A stretch of 64,000 nt of DNA from Paraburkholderia diazotrophica (GCF_900108945.1 NZ_FNYE01000010.1:124001-188000), one strand, 5' to 3'. Numbered from the stretch's first letter, positions 17,434-26,325 are shown. Numbers and translations: made by a program. Notes: a model not told the origin generated them from the letters alone.

Positions 17434-18111
17434 ATGCGCAAACTCATCATGGGCATCGTTGAATTCCGCGAGAACATGCTGCCGCAATACGCGAAGCAGT
17501 TCAGCAAACTGGCGCTCGCGCAGACACCCGATGCGCTCTTCATCACGTGCTCGGACAGCCGGGTTGTGCCGGACCTGCTGGCTTCGACCCATCCGGGCGA
17601 TCTGTTCACGATGCGTAACGTCGGCAACCTGATACCGCCGGCGACTGCGGAGGGGACCTCTACGGGCGATCTATCGGAAGCAAGCGCGATCGAGTACGCA
17701 GTGCTGGTGTTGAAAGTTGCGAATATCGTCGTGTGCGGGCATTCCGAGTGCGGTGCGATGAAAGCCGTATATACACGCAACGCCAGGCTGAAAGCGCCGA
17801 ACCTCGATAGATGGCTGTACCACGCGAACAACGCGGCGTTTCGCCTGGAACACGAAGGTCCGCTCGATGGCAGGCTGAAACCGCACGATCAATTGTCGCA
17901 GCTCAACGTACTCGTGCAGCTCGAACATCTGATGACATACCCGATCGTCCACCAGCAGGTCACGGCCGGGGCACTGGTATTGAGCGGCTGGTGGTTCGAC
18001 ATCGCGACGGGCGACATGTATGCCTATGAGCGCACGACGCGCTCATTCGAAGTCATCGACCGTGCGATGGCCGAACGCATGATTGCGCGCCTTGCCGCGC
18101 GGGCGCGATGA
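17434..18111 (+). CDS. can: Beta-carbonic anhydrase
   Basis: Interconverts CO2 and bicarbonate; cytosolic zinc enzyme of 225 residues. Zinc ligands are visible: Cys39 in ITCSDSRVVP (with the Asp41/Arg43 dyad), and His103/Cys106 in VVCGHSECGAMK. Family segments MRNVGNLIPP and EYAVLVLKV are present. It lies 18 bases after the DUF2254 gene. A second ATG overlaps its stop at 18108, but the frame that follows is antisense to the next gene and is not credited. Confidence 0.92.
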   Translation: MRKLIMGIVEFRENMLPQYAKQFSKLALAQTPDALFITCSDSRVVPDLLASTHPGDLFTMRNVGNLIPPATAEGTSTGDLSEASAIEYAVLVLKVANIVVCGHSECGAMKAVYTRNARLKAPNLDRWLYHANNAAFRLEHEGPLDGRLKPHDQLSQLNVLVQLEHLMTYPIVHQQVTAGALVLSGWWFDIATGDMYAYERTTRSFEVIDRAMAERMIARLAARAR

Positions 18112-18152
18112 ACGACATCACGACAAGTGTCCTGCGTCACGTCGAAGAGGCA

Positions 18153-18917
18153 TCATTTTTCGAGCGATTGCAAAAGCCTTGCGAGGTTCTGCGGCTGAAC
18201 GTGAATGATGCCGCCTCGTGGGCTGTCGATATCTGCAATGAGCGCAAGCGACAGGGCGACTGTTATCGGCAAGATTGCGATGAGCAAGCCTCGTCGAAGT
18301 TCGCCCTTTGCGCCGTATCCCTGAACCACGCATCCGAATAGCGCGACCACGAACATCAATAACCAGGCGCCGATCGGAATGCGATTGATCAAAGCCGCCT
18401 CTGAGTAATCCTGCGAGTTCAGCACGTCGTTCATGCCCGTGACGATCACGGCCGCAACAGGTGTTGGATTCTCATTGGCCACCTGCGCCGCGAGGCGCCA
18501 TAGCTCGGACTGAAGGTCGGCCGTCTCGCGCTCGTTGCGCGCGATCTCCTGCGCGTCTCTCGTCAGATAATGGGCTCGTCTCAGCCGGGTATAGCGAACC
18601 AGCGCAGCCTTCATCTGCGCGGTGATGGCGTGACCCGCCAGATCGGCACGCGCGTACTCGGTGCCTATCGCATTCGCCTCGCTTTCCTCCAGATTCTTGC
18701 GCTGATCATAGCGGTTGACTGCCATCGACAGACTGAATCCGATCAGCAGCGCGAGCAATGTCAGCGTTGACGTCTGCACGATGTTGAAATCTTCCGGGTG
18801 CTCGCCTGAAAGCATCGGCAGGCGTCTGAGGACGAATGCGCCAAAGGCGATTGCCGCGACCAGGAGCACTAAAAGCACGATGAACAGGACGGCCGGATGA
18901 TCGACGAATGCTGTCAT
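18153..18917 (-). CDS. DUF4239-like membrane protein
   Basis: Inner-membrane protein of 254 residues with four hydrophobic segments: AVLFIVLLVLLVAAIAFGAF near the N-terminus, TLLALLIGFSLSMAV, IPIGAWLLMFVVALFGCVV, and GLLIAILPITVALSLALIAD. A long charged helical region sits between segments two and three (ESEANAIGTEYARADL...). This layout matches the DUF4239 / bestrophin-like group, whose molecular function is not established; a channel is possible. The start at 18917 follows a minus-strand GGAGG. It converges on the carbonic anhydrase gene. Confidence 0.7.
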   Translation of the reverse strand: MTAFVDHPAVLFIVLLVLLVAAIAFGAFVLRRLPMLSGEHPEDFNIVQTSTLTLLALLIGFSLSMAVNRYDQRKNLEESEANAIGTEYARADLAGHAITAQMKAALVRYTRLRRAHYLTRDAQEIARNERETADLQSELWRLAAQVANENPTPVAAVIVTGMNDVLNSQDYSEAALINRIPIGAWLLMFVVALFGCVVQGYGAKGELRRGLLIAILPITVALSLALIADIDSPRGGIIHVQPQNLARLLQSLEK

Positions 18918-19173
18918 GCGAAACCTCCAGTGAAGGCCTCCAGCCAGGGCGCTGTCCGAGTTCGCCCGGCGATATTTTTCCACGGTATCAGCTTAATAAC
19001 CGCGTAGTGGTTTTGATATTGGTCTTTGGTCCAATATGCTTGAGGGAGCAACGGCCGCTGTTGAATGAAGGCGAACCGGAAAGTTTCTTGACGTTGCGAA
19101 TCCAAACGGTCGTCGGTTTGCTTAACGGTCAATTGAGCCGGAGTTTCCCGATCCACATGCCAAGACCACACGT

Positions 19174-19974
19174 TCAAGGCACGATGCCGCGGACCGCCCA
19201 GGCGACATTGGCAAACGAGCGCGGGCCGTCGGGCCGCCCGGCTTCATAGGCATCCCGCACGGCCGCGTCCATGCGCGTGCGTTCGGCGGCATCGAGCGCC
19301 GTCATGTATTGACCGAGCGGCCCCTCGCCCGCCGCAATGGGCGCCCAGTAATCGTCGAAGTTCCGATAGTCCATGCGGATCATCAGATCCGTTTGCTCGA
19401 TGTCGGCGAGTCCTTGCCCGATGAATGTCCGCTTCATCTCGCCCGGCTGCATCATCGGCTGGAAGCAATAGCGGCTGCGCAACTGGCGACCGGATTCGCT
19501 GAGGGCGGCCGCCGTGTCCACCATCATCCGCATACCGGGCATGCCGCCGAGATGGTCCCACACGACGGCAGCGACCACGCCGCCCGGCCGCACGACGCGG
19601 CGCATCTCCGCCACGGCCTTGCCGCTGTCCGGCACGAAATGCAGCACGAGCAGTGCCAATGCCGCGTCGAAGCGGGCGTCATCGAAGGGCAATGCGCACG
19701 CGTCGGCCTGCTGGATCTTGATGCGTGGATCGGTATTGCGCCGAATCGCCTCCTCGACGAAGACGTTCGAGTAATCGATTGCGGCGATTTCTTTTAAACC
19801 GGCGATCTTCGCCAGTTCGAAGGTCAGGCTGCCGGTGCCGCAGCCGACGTCGAGAACGCTAGCGCAGTCGCGAAGCCTGGCGAAATCGACGAACAGCGGA
19901 GCGAGCCGTTTGCTCCAGCGGCCCATCAGCTGTTCATAGCCGGCCGCCGCCTGGACATTGAAGGTTGATGTCAT
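19174..19974 (-). CDS. Class I SAM-dependent methyltransferase
   Basis: Rossmann-fold methyltransferase of 266 residues. Motif I is VLDVGCGTGSLTFELAK, motif II IAAIDYSN (acidic ribose ligand), then ADACALPFDDARFDAALALLVLHFV and EMRRVVRPGGVV. The organisation is that of UbiE/Methyltransf_11 type enzymes acting on small molecules; the substrate is unknown. ATG at 19974 fits better than the TTG at 19986. It begins 20 bases after the stop of the nuclease-like gene on the same strand, so the two may be co-transcribed. Confidence 0.82.
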   Translation of the reverse strand: MTSTFNVQAAAGYEQLMGRWSKRLAPLFVDFARLRDCASVLDVGCGTGSLTFELAKIAGLKEIAAIDYSNVFVEEAIRRNTDPRIKIQQADACALPFDDARFDAALALLVLHFVPDSGKAVAEMRRVVRPGGVVAAVVWDHLGGMPGMRMMVDTAAALSESGRQLRSRYCFQPMMQPGEMKRTFIGQGLADIEQTDLMIRMDYRNFDDYWAPIAAGEGPLGQYMTALDAAERTRMDAAVRDAYEAGRPDGPRSFANVAWAVRGIVP

Positions 19975-19993
19975 GGGCGCCCCCAACGCGTGA

Positions 19994-21388
19994 TCAACTG
20001 TTTTCAGCCGTGCCGTCGATCGCAGCCAGCAGATCTTCAGTATGAACCATCAGATCACGCACCTGGCGCAGCATCGGATATTGGTGAAGCACAGCACGCC
20101 ATCGAGGCGATTCCAGCAACTGATCCCACACCGGCTCGAGGTCTTGCGGATCTGCATGTCGACCTTCCGCCAGGGCGCCGGCAAATTCGAGGCTCGCCTG
20201 CGCGGACAAAAGCTGCATCCGGCTCGCGGCACCAAGCAGGCGCGGGCTCGATTCCGCGGGTGCATCGCAGCAATAGAGCACCGCTTTGGTCAGCGCGGCT
20301 TCGTCGGTTGTCAGCGCGCGTAGCGACGCGCCGCGCAGGCGCACCGTCCCTTGCCGCGTTTCTAATGAATAAACGATGTTTTCTTCCGCGTGTGCCAGCA
20401 AGTGCAATCCACGCAGCAGCCGCGAGAGGTCGGTCGTTGCGGCATCGACGGACGCCTTGGCTTCGACGAGCAGGCAAACGTCCCAGACGGCCGTTTCGTC
20501 ATCCGCGTTCGCACGTTCTAGCAGGGCCACGTCCCATTCGGTTTTGGCGCGCTCGGGGCTGGCGGGCAACGAAGGCGGCACGCGCATCGAAGTCACGACG
20601 CGATATGACGCGCGATCGCCCTGCGCCTCGTTGAGCCGTCGAGCCAGCGCTTCGAGCGCCTGTGCGGCCGATGCTTCGACGGCAGCGCCACGCTGCTGAG
20701 ACGCGACGCCTTGCGCAACGGCGTTAGCGCTTCCGGAGCGGGGACCATGCCGATCCCATAGCGATCGGTACTGACGCACGAGATCATCCGACGCCAACGC
20801 ATCGAGACGCTGCAAGCGTCCCAACTCGGGACTGTCGAGCAGTCGGGTCAAGCCGTGCTGGAATGATGATTCGTTCGCAATCTCCGGCATGTGAAGCAGG
20901 CTTCGCGCGGCATCGTAGAGTTCTGACCAGGATGCTGAGGACGCAGACGCATGCAGTTGAGCCAGCGCCTCGCGTTGCGGACCAGGCGGGATTCGTAGCT
21001 GTTTGGCCGGATGCGCGAACGCATTGACGCTCGCACGAATCGAACGGCTGTCGTGATCCGCGTGAGCGGACAGCGATGCATACTCTTGCACCTGCGCCGC
21101 CCGTTGCCGAAGTACCATCGCCTGGAGAACAGGGTCGCCGGATTGCGTGCGCATCCCGTCATGGATCAAACGCGCGAGCGCTTCGACGAACCGGCGCTTC
21201 ACTGGTGCGGCCGGCGCTTCGTCGCACGCCACTGCCCTGCGTGCCTGTTCGATCGCGATCGCGAGCGCCGTCGATGGACTGGCGTTTTCCGTTTGATCAG
21301 GTGTGTCGGCGAACGCAGGCAAACGATAGCGGCGAGCGACGGTCCGCAACACCTGGTCGATCAACGGAGATGATGGCAGCAGGGACAT
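19994..21388 (-). CDS. Hypothetical protein with PD-(D/E)XK-like core
   Basis: Soluble protein of about 464 residues. Similar Burkholderiaceae proteins are, as I recall, often labelled 3-deoxy-D-arabinoheptulosonate-7-phosphate synthase, but no DAHP synthase motif or TIM barrel is visible here. Most of it is helical (LDQVLRTVARRYRLPAFAD type opening, ASLSAHADHDSR, GLTRLLDSPELGRLQRL). Near residues 260-310 there is KTEWDVALLERA...AVWDVCLLVEAKAS: an Asp on one strand and E-x-K on the next, the layout of PD-(D/E)XK nucleases. The assignment is by eye. ATG at 21388 (MSLLPSSPLIDQ) is preferred to ATG at 21430; neither has a strong ribosome site. Confidence 0.62.
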   Translation of the reverse strand: MSLLPSSPLIDQVLRTVARRYRLPAFADTPDQTENASPSTALAIAIEQARRAVACDEAPAAPVKRRFVEALARLIHDGMRTQSGDPVLQAMVLRQRAAQVQEYASLSAHADHDSRSIRASVNAFAHPAKQLRIPPGPQREALAQLHASASSASWSELYDAARSLLHMPEIANESSFQHGLTRLLDSPELGRLQRLDALASDDLVRQYRSLWDRHGPRSGSANAVAQGVASQQRGAAVEASAAQALEALARRLNEAQGDRASYRVVTSMRVPPSLPASPERAKTEWDVALLERANADDETAVWDVCLLVEAKASVDAATTDLSRLLRGLHLLAHAEENIVYSLETRQGTVRLRGASLRALTTDEAALTKAVLYCCDAPAESSPRLLGAASRMQLLSAQASLEFAGALAEGRHADPQDLEPVWDQLLESPRWRAVLHQYPMLRQVRDLMVHTEDLLAAIDGTAENS

Positions 21389-21587
21389 GACGATAGAGGC
21401 TGTATCTGCCGTTGTGGTGGCGTAAATCATTTGATAACGCCGTAAGCAGATCTACGGTTGATCCGATGGTAACGACGTTTTGGTCAGTTCACCACTACGA
21501 CACGACATCTAATGGCAACGGAACGTGCCGGGCTGATGGCTCACGAGTAGGATAGGAGGAATTGACCCACGAGTTTCAGGAGGCGCC

Positions 21588-21779
21588 ATGAAAGCGGTGT
21601 GCCCGCTGCACGGGCCAACGACTATCATCCGCACAAACCAGTACGGATTTCCGGTCTATGCATGCTGCTGCAATGACGTGCCGTATGTCACACCTCCCGA
21701 TGCGTGCACGAGAGCGCCGACGCAACGCGGAGCCGAGCCGAAGCAGCAGCCCAAAGCGGAGAAGACGAAAACGGAGTAA
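21588..21779 (+). CDS. Small Cys-rich hypothetical protein
   Basis: A 63-residue protein with a strong ribosome site (CAGGAG just before ATG 21588). The N-terminal half has Cys5 with His8 (CPLHGP), then YACCCND and a later Cys, which could form a small zinc site; the C-terminal half is charged and Lys/Glu/Pro-rich. No family is recognised. It sits alone between divergent and convergent neighbours. Confidence 0.55.
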   Translation: MKAVCPLHGPTTIIRTNQYGFPVYACCCNDVPYVTPPDACTRAPTQRGAEPKQQPKAEKTKTE

Positions 21780-21862
21780 CGGTGACGATCGGCGCTAAGT
21801 CCGGCTTCGTATCGCATCGTGCCGGGTCAATCTTATGACCCGCCTGAACCCGGACCACAGCT

Positions 21863-22672
21863 TCAGCGTGCCGAACGCGGCGCCGGCCCCAGCCTTTCTG
21901 CAACGGCCGCGCACGCGGCACGCAACGGCGCAACGTAGGTCTCGAGCGGCGTCTCGCTGCGCCTGAATAGCGGAATGCTGACGCTGATACACGCAATCGG
22001 CAGTCCATCCGCGCTGCGAATCGCGCATCCGTAGCAGAAGATCTGCGCTTCGTTTTCTTCGCGATCTTCCGCATAGCCGCGCTCGCGCGTGGCATCCAGT
22101 TCGGCGCGCAGCGCCGCGGGCTCGATGATCGTGTTGGGCGTGAAGCGTGTGAGCGTCAGGCCTTCGAGCAACGCATCGCGCGACGTGCGATCCAGTGCGG
22201 CGAGATACGCCTTGCCGACCGAACTCGAATACAGCGTCACGCGCGTGCCGATCCGCGATGCCATGCGCACCGCGTGCGGACTCTCCAGCTTTTCGATGTA
22301 GACCATCTCGCTGCCGCTTCGCACGGCGAGATGTACCGTTTCCTGCGTCGCGTCGCGCAATGCCTGCAACGCGTCCGCTGCCGCGACGCGCACGTCGGAG
22401 CGCTCCCAGCTGCGGCTCGCGAGCATCATCAGTCGCGGGCCGAGCTCGAATGTTCCGCCGCGCAGACTCTCGACGACGAGCCCTTCCGCGATCAGCGCAC
22501 CGACGATCCGATATACGGTCGGACGCGGATAGCCGCTCAATGCGGCCAGTTGCGGCACACTTGGCGCATCCTTTGCATCGGCGATCAGTTGCAGCACCGA
22601 CATGAACTTGGAGAATGCAGCCGTGCCCGTTGCGCGCGCGGCTTCAATGGCGTCGGTGGTGGGATTGGACAT
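21863..22672 (-). CDS. IclR-family transcriptional regulator
   Basis: Regulator of 269 residues. The winged helix-turn-helix is at about residues 17-80 (KFMSVLQLIADAKDAPSVPQLAALSGYPRPTVYRIVGALIAEGLV), and the IclR effector-binding domain follows with typical segments VHLAVRSGSEMVYIEKLES and SSVGKAYLAALD, GYAEDREENE, CYGCAIR. It is the last gene of a same-strand run cupin-SDR-MFS-SDR-IclR, so it probably regulates that operon, including itself. A 20-base-spaced repeat with a palindrome upstream of the cupin gene is the likely binding site. The long in-frame extension upstream of ATG 22672 lacks family character. Confidence 0.88.
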   Translation of the reverse strand: MSNPTTDAIEAARATGTAAFSKFMSVLQLIADAKDAPSVPQLAALSGYPRPTVYRIVGALIAEGLVVESLRGGTFELGPRLMMLASRSWERSDVRVAAADALQALRDATQETVHLAVRSGSEMVYIEKLESPHAVRMASRIGTRVTLYSSSVGKAYLAALDRTSRDALLEGLTLTRFTPNTIIEPAALRAELDATRERGYAEDREENEAQIFCYGCAIRSADGLPIACISVSIPLFRRSETPLETYVAPLRAACAAVAERLGPAPRSAR

Positions 22673-22766
22673 GATCGCTTCGGGAACTGAAAAGGCGATG
22701 CGATTATAGCGAGCCGCCGCACCGCGCCGTTTCGTTTGCTTTCCGCATCGACGGGCGGCTGCCGCG

Positions 22767-23516
22767 TCACGCGACCAGGTATCCTCCATCGACAGGCAGC
22801 ACCGTCCCCGTGATGAACGACGCGCCCGGCGAACAGAGAAACGCGACGGCGGGACCGATATCGTCGGGCGATCCCCAGCGTCCGAGCGGCGTGCGATCGA
22901 GAATCGCCCGCGAGCGTTCGTCGTTGTCCTGCAGCGCCCGCGTAAGAGGCGTCGCGATCCAGCCTGGCGCCACGGCATTCACGCGAATGCGATCGGCCGC
23001 GTAGGCAATCGCGAGCGACTTCGTCAGCTGCGCGACGCCGCCCTTGCTCGCGCTATAGCCAGGCACGAGTCCGCCGCCGAAGAAGCTCAGCATCGAAGCA
23101 GTATTGACGATCGCTCCGCCGCGCTTGCGCAACAGCGGCCGCGCCGCTGCGCACGCGCGCATCGTGCCCGTCAGGTTCACGTCGAGCACTTGCGCGAATA
23201 CGTCGGGATCGAATTCGTCGCCGCGACGTATCACGCCCGCGCAATTCACCAGCATGTCGAGCGACGTCAGTGATGCGAACAGCGCATCGACATCGTCTTT
23301 CGATGCGACGTCGAGCGACGCGGTCTCGATGCCTTCGGCGGCAAGCGCGCTGCGTTGCGCGTCGGTCGGCGCGAGCGCCGCCGCGATCACGCGCGCGCCG
23401 AGCGCGGCCAGATAGCGCGCGACGCCCGCGCCGATGCCCTGCGTGCCGCCTGTGACGACGGCCGTCTTGCCTGCAAACAGATCGTGTTGAAACGTCATGT
23501 CGATGTGCGAATTCAA
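22767..23516 (-). CDS. SDR-family oxidoreductase
   Basis: Short-chain dehydrogenase of 249 residues. It has the NAD(P) motif TGGTQGIG, the NCAG motif (LVNCAGV), catalytic Ser in NTASMLSFF and the YSASKGG Tyr/Lys pair, then [11 protein letters not shown] and the C-terminal [11 protein letters not shown]. It is the fourth gene of the IclR-controlled run, 18 bases after the MFS gene. Together with the second SDR it should oxidise a hydroxylated substrate imported by the MFS protein; the compound is not known. Confidence 0.88.
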   Translation of the reverse strand: MNSHIDMTFQHDLFAGKTAVVTGGTQGIGAGVARYLAALGARVIAAALAPTDAQRSALAAEGIETASLDVASKDDVDALFASLTSLDMLVNCAGVIRRGDEFDPDVFAQVLDVNLTGTMRACAAARPLLRKRGGAIVNTASMLSFFGGGLVPGYSASKGGVAQLTKSLAIAYAADRIRVNAVAPGWIATPLTRALQDNDERSRAILDRTPLGRWGSPDDIGPAVAFLCSPGASFITGTVLPVDGGYLVA

Positions 23517-23534
23517 GGTTTGTTCGACGTTGTA

Positions 23535-24839
23535 TTACGCGCTGGCTTGCGCGGCGGCGCCGTGCTCGCCTCTGTCCACGATCGGCACGCGCACGACGAA
23601 CATGTACACGAGCGCCGCTGCGAACGCCACACCCGCGCTGATCAGAAACGCGTTGACGAACGAGTGCGTCCGGTCGACGACCATGCCCGTGATGAACGGT
23701 GCAAACGACCCGCCGAAATAGCCGCCGAAGTTCTGGATGCTGCCCAGCGACGCCACCAGATGACGCGGCGTCGCGACACTGACGAGCGCCCACGCCGCGC
23801 CGCTCGCGAGATTGACGAAGTACATCGCGAGCGACAGATAGACGATCGCGAGCGTCAGCGTCGGCGTGTAGGCGGCAGGCACCGTGAACACGGCCGCGCC
23901 GATCAGCCCGCAACAGATCGGCCACTTGCGGCTGCGCATCGGCGCCATGCCGCGCGCCATCAGGCCATCGGCGATAAAGCCGCTCGACAGCATGCCGAGC
24001 GTGCCGAAAATATACGGAATCGACACGACCCAGCCCGTCTTCGCAATCGTCAGATGACGCTCGTGTTCGAGATACGCGGGCAGCCACGTCAGATACAGCC
24101 ACACCATGTAGATGACGCCCATGAAGCCGAAGATCATGCCCCACGTCGTTGCGGACCCGAACAGGCCGCGCCATTCCGCGAATGTCATCTTGCGTTCGGC
24201 GCGCGCGAGCGGTTCTTCTTCCGTCAGATGCCTGACCTCGTTCGGCTCGAGCGTCACGTCGCCGCGATTGCGATAGATCAGGTACCAGCCGATCGCCACC
24301 GCGATGCCGAGCACGCCCATCACGACGAACATCCAGCGCCAGCCGAACGCGAGCAGCAGGACCGTGAGGATCGGCGGCGCGAGCGCGGGTCCGATCGTCG
24401 ACGAGGTCGTGAAGATGCCCGTCGGCCGGCCGCGCTCGCGCAGCGCGTACCATTCGCTGACGACTTTCGCGCCAGCCGGAAATTGCGGCGCCTCGCCGAT
24501 GCCAAGTGCGATACGCGCCGCCAGAAACTGCGGCAACGTATGAACGAGGCCGCCGCACAACTGCGCGCACGACCACACGAACATGCCGAGGCCGAGCATC
24601 ACGCGCGCGCCGAAGCGGTCGAGCATCGCGCCGACGGGAAGCTGCGAAAACGCGTACGCGAACGAGAATGCCGACAATAGCAGACCCATCTGCGAAGCCG
24701 AGAGGCCCAGTTCGGTGCTCACCGAATGATTGGCGATGGACAGCGTGCTGCGATCCAGATAATTGACGATGCCCGCCAGCGTGAGGAACGTCAGCGCGAT
24801 CCATTGAATGCGCCGCAGGCGCGGGGTCTTCGGTTGCAT
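23535..24839 (-). CDS. MFS transporter, anion:cation symporter (sugar-acid) type
   Basis: Twelve-helix permease of 434 residues. It begins RRIQWIALTFLTLAGIVNYLDRSTLSIAN and has the first-half MFS loop motif LDRFGARVMLG plus GIGEAPQFPAGAKVVSEW, the pattern of GudP/ExuT-like carriers of hexonates, hexuronates and related organic acids. It sits in the middle of the IclR run between two SDR genes, so it should import the substrate of that pathway. Specificity is inferred only at family level. Confidence 0.88.
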   Translation of the reverse strand: MQPKTPRLRRIQWIALTFLTLAGIVNYLDRSTLSIANHSVSTELGLSASQMGLLLSAFSFAYAFSQLPVGAMLDRFGARVMLGLGMFVWSCAQLCGGLVHTLPQFLAARIALGIGEAPQFPAGAKVVSEWYALRERGRPTGIFTTSSTIGPALAPPILTVLLLAFGWRWMFVVMGVLGIAVAIGWYLIYRNRGDVTLEPNEVRHLTEEEPLARAERKMTFAEWRGLFGSATTWGMIFGFMGVIYMVWLYLTWLPAYLEHERHLTIAKTGWVVSIPYIFGTLGMLSSGFIADGLMARGMAPMRSRKWPICCGLIGAAVFTVPAAYTPTLTLAIVYLSLAMYFVNLASGAAWALVSVATPRHLVASLGSIQNFGGYFGGSFAPFITGMVVDRTHSFVNAFLISAGVAFAAALVYMFVVRVPIVDRGEHGAAAQASA

Positions 24840-24899
24840 GTGTTGTCTCCTCCGAATGCTCTTTTGAGTCTATGTGGAAGGGTGTTTGACGACGATGAA

Positions 24900-25679
24900 T
24901 CAGTAGGTGGCGCGGCCGCCGGACAGATCGAACACCGCGCCCGTGTTGAACGAGCACGACGACGAACAGAGCCACAGCGCGAGTTCGACGACTTCATCGG
25001 GTTCGCCGAGACGCTTCATCGGGCTCTTGTCGATCATCGTCTGCACGTGCGACGGCGACATCTGTTCGAGCAGCGACGTGCGCACCGCTGCAGGCGCTAT
25101 CGCATTGACGAGCACGCCCGTTTGCGCGAGCTCCTTGCCGAGCGACTTCGTCAACGCGAGCACGCCGGCTTTCGCCGCGCTGTACGCCGACGCGTTCGGC
25201 GTGCCTTCCTTGCCCGCGAGCGATGCGATGTTGACGATGCGTGCGTGTCCCTCTTGGCGCAGTACGGGCACCAGTCGACGGCAAACATTGAAGGTGCCCG
25301 TCAGGTTCACGTCGACGATGCGCGACCATTCCGCAGGATCGTATTGTTCGAGCGGCATCGTCGGACCCGCATAACCGGCGTTGTTGACGAGCAGCGCGAT
25401 GCCGCCGAAGCGTTCGAGCGTTGCGTTCGCGGCGCGCTCGACGGACGCGAGATCTGTGATGTCGACGGCGAAGCGCGCGATGCGCGAATCGTGGGAGTTG
25501 CAGGCATCGGCTGACCCGGTGTCGCGAGCCGTATCGCGATCCCATATGGCCACCGATGCGCCGCAGTCCGCGAGCCGCCGCGCGATCGCGGCGCCGATGC
25601 CGCGCGCGCCACCCGTGACGACGGCCACGGCACCTGAAAAGTCATACGATGCGCGGCGCAATTCGAAAGGCGCGCTCAC
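24900..25679 (-). CDS. SDR-family oxidoreductase
   Basis: Short-chain dehydrogenase, 259 residues: TGGARGIGAA cofactor motif, LVNNAGYAGP, catalytic Ser in NIASLAGKEG, and YSAAKAG with Tyr/Lys. It starts 3 bases after the cupin stop and is clearly co-transcribed with it. Relatives include L-fucose/L-rhamnose and other sugar dehydrogenases, but the substrate cannot be named from sequence. The second SDR of the operon may act on the next intermediate. Confidence 0.88.
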   Translation of the reverse strand: MSAPFELRRASYDFSGAVAVVTGGARGIGAAIARRLADCGASVAIWDRDTARDTGSADACNSHDSRIARFAVDITDLASVERAANATLERFGGIALLVNNAGYAGPTMPLEQYDPAEWSRIVDVNLTGTFNVCRRLVPVLRQEGHARIVNIASLAGKEGTPNASAYSAAKAGVLALTKSLGKELAQTGVLVNAIAPAAVRTSLLEQMSPSHVQTMIDKSPMKRLGEPDEVVELALWLCSSSCSFNTGAVFDLSGGRATY

Positions 25680-25682
25680 CGC

Positions 25683-26210
25683 TCACCTCACGAACTGATC
25701 GACGTAGTTCGCGCCGAGGCCGACGCGCGCGTAGTGCGCGCGGCACATGTCCAGCTTCGTGAACACGTCTTCGTAGCCGGTGTGCTTGCCATACGGATCG
25801 CAGTAGTACATCACGCCGTTGACCTGGAAATACGTGATCATCTCCTCGACGTCTTCCGGCACGTACAGCGTGTGCGTTTCGCCCGGCGGCTCGAACACGT
25901 AGCTGCCTTCCGTGGCCACCCAGTCGTGTTCGAGATAGCGCCAGCGGCCCTTGAGCACCATCCCATGCACCGCCTGCGGATGACGATGCCGGCTCAGGAC
26001 GCCCGACTTGCGCACGCGCAGCAGGTTCATCCAGTAGCCACTTGATACGTTCAGGCACAGCGGCCGGAACCAGACGTTGTCGGCCTGCGGAACCCACAAG
26101 CGTTCGTCTCGCGGAATCGCAGACTCGACGACGATTTCGCGTAATGCTTCCGGCGGATTGGGAAGCTGATAGGGCGTCATCGCATCGACGCCACTCGGTG
26201 GGGTTGTCAT
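25683..26210 (-). CDS. Cupin, 2,4'-dihydroxyacetophenone dioxygenase-like
   Basis: Single-domain cupin of 175 residues. Metal ligands are visible as HRHPQAVHG with Glu in EGSYVFEPPGETH and the later His of that motif. The flanking segments (AIPRDERLWVPQADNVWFRPLCLNV; QVNGVMYYCDPYGKHTGYEDV) match the DAD-type dioxygenase family. Authentic members cleave 2,4'-dihydroxyacetophenone, but the many relatives in sugar or organic-acid operons are uncharacterised. The start at 26210 follows GGAGGCGAC; an upstream in-frame ATG at 26264 lies inside the repeat region. It is the first gene of the IclR-linked operon. Confidence 0.8.
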   Translation of the reverse strand: MTTPPSGVDAMTPYQLPNPPEALREIVVESAIPRDERLWVPQADNVWFRPLCLNVSSGYWMNLLRVRKSGVLSRHRHPQAVHGMVLKGRWRYLEHDWVATEGSYVFEPPGETHTLYVPEDVEEMITYFQVNGVMYYCDPYGKHTGYEDVFTKLDMCRAHYARVGLGANYVDQFVR

Positions 26211-26226
26211 GTCGCCTCCTATGTGT

Positions 26227-26264
26227 TGTCCATATTGCGGACACTTACTTCGTATTGTGGACAC
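26227..26264. promoter_or_regulatory. Putative IclR-type operator: palindrome plus direct repeat
   Basis: A 17-base partial palindrome (TGTCC-N7-GGACA, 26227-26243) lies just upstream of the cupin ribosome site. Its right half, TATTGCGGACAC (26233-26244), is repeated with one change as TATTGTGGACAC at 26253-26264. The copies start exactly 20 bases apart, two helical turns on one face. Position and symmetry suggest the binding site of the operon's IclR protein. Confidence 0.5.
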
Positions 26265-26325
26265 ATAGTCGGACGATTTGCGAAAGGTGTCAAGGCCTGT
26301 ATGGCACTGACTCGGGCTGATCCCG

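Noticed and set aside
18108..18341. Possible 77-residue gene overlapping the carbonic anhydrase stop (ATGA)
   Set aside because: Antisense to the C-terminus of the DUF4239-like gene, with no family texture; the overlap is coincidental.
19994..21388. Annotation as DAHP synthase
   Set aside because: None of the aldolase-like motifs or the barrel pattern are present; the name used for similar proteins appears to be an inherited error.
23053..24975. Minus-strand open frame of 640 codons across the SDR and MFS genes
   Set aside because: It lies in a different frame of the same strand as two genes with clear motifs; Arg-rich composition without domain character.
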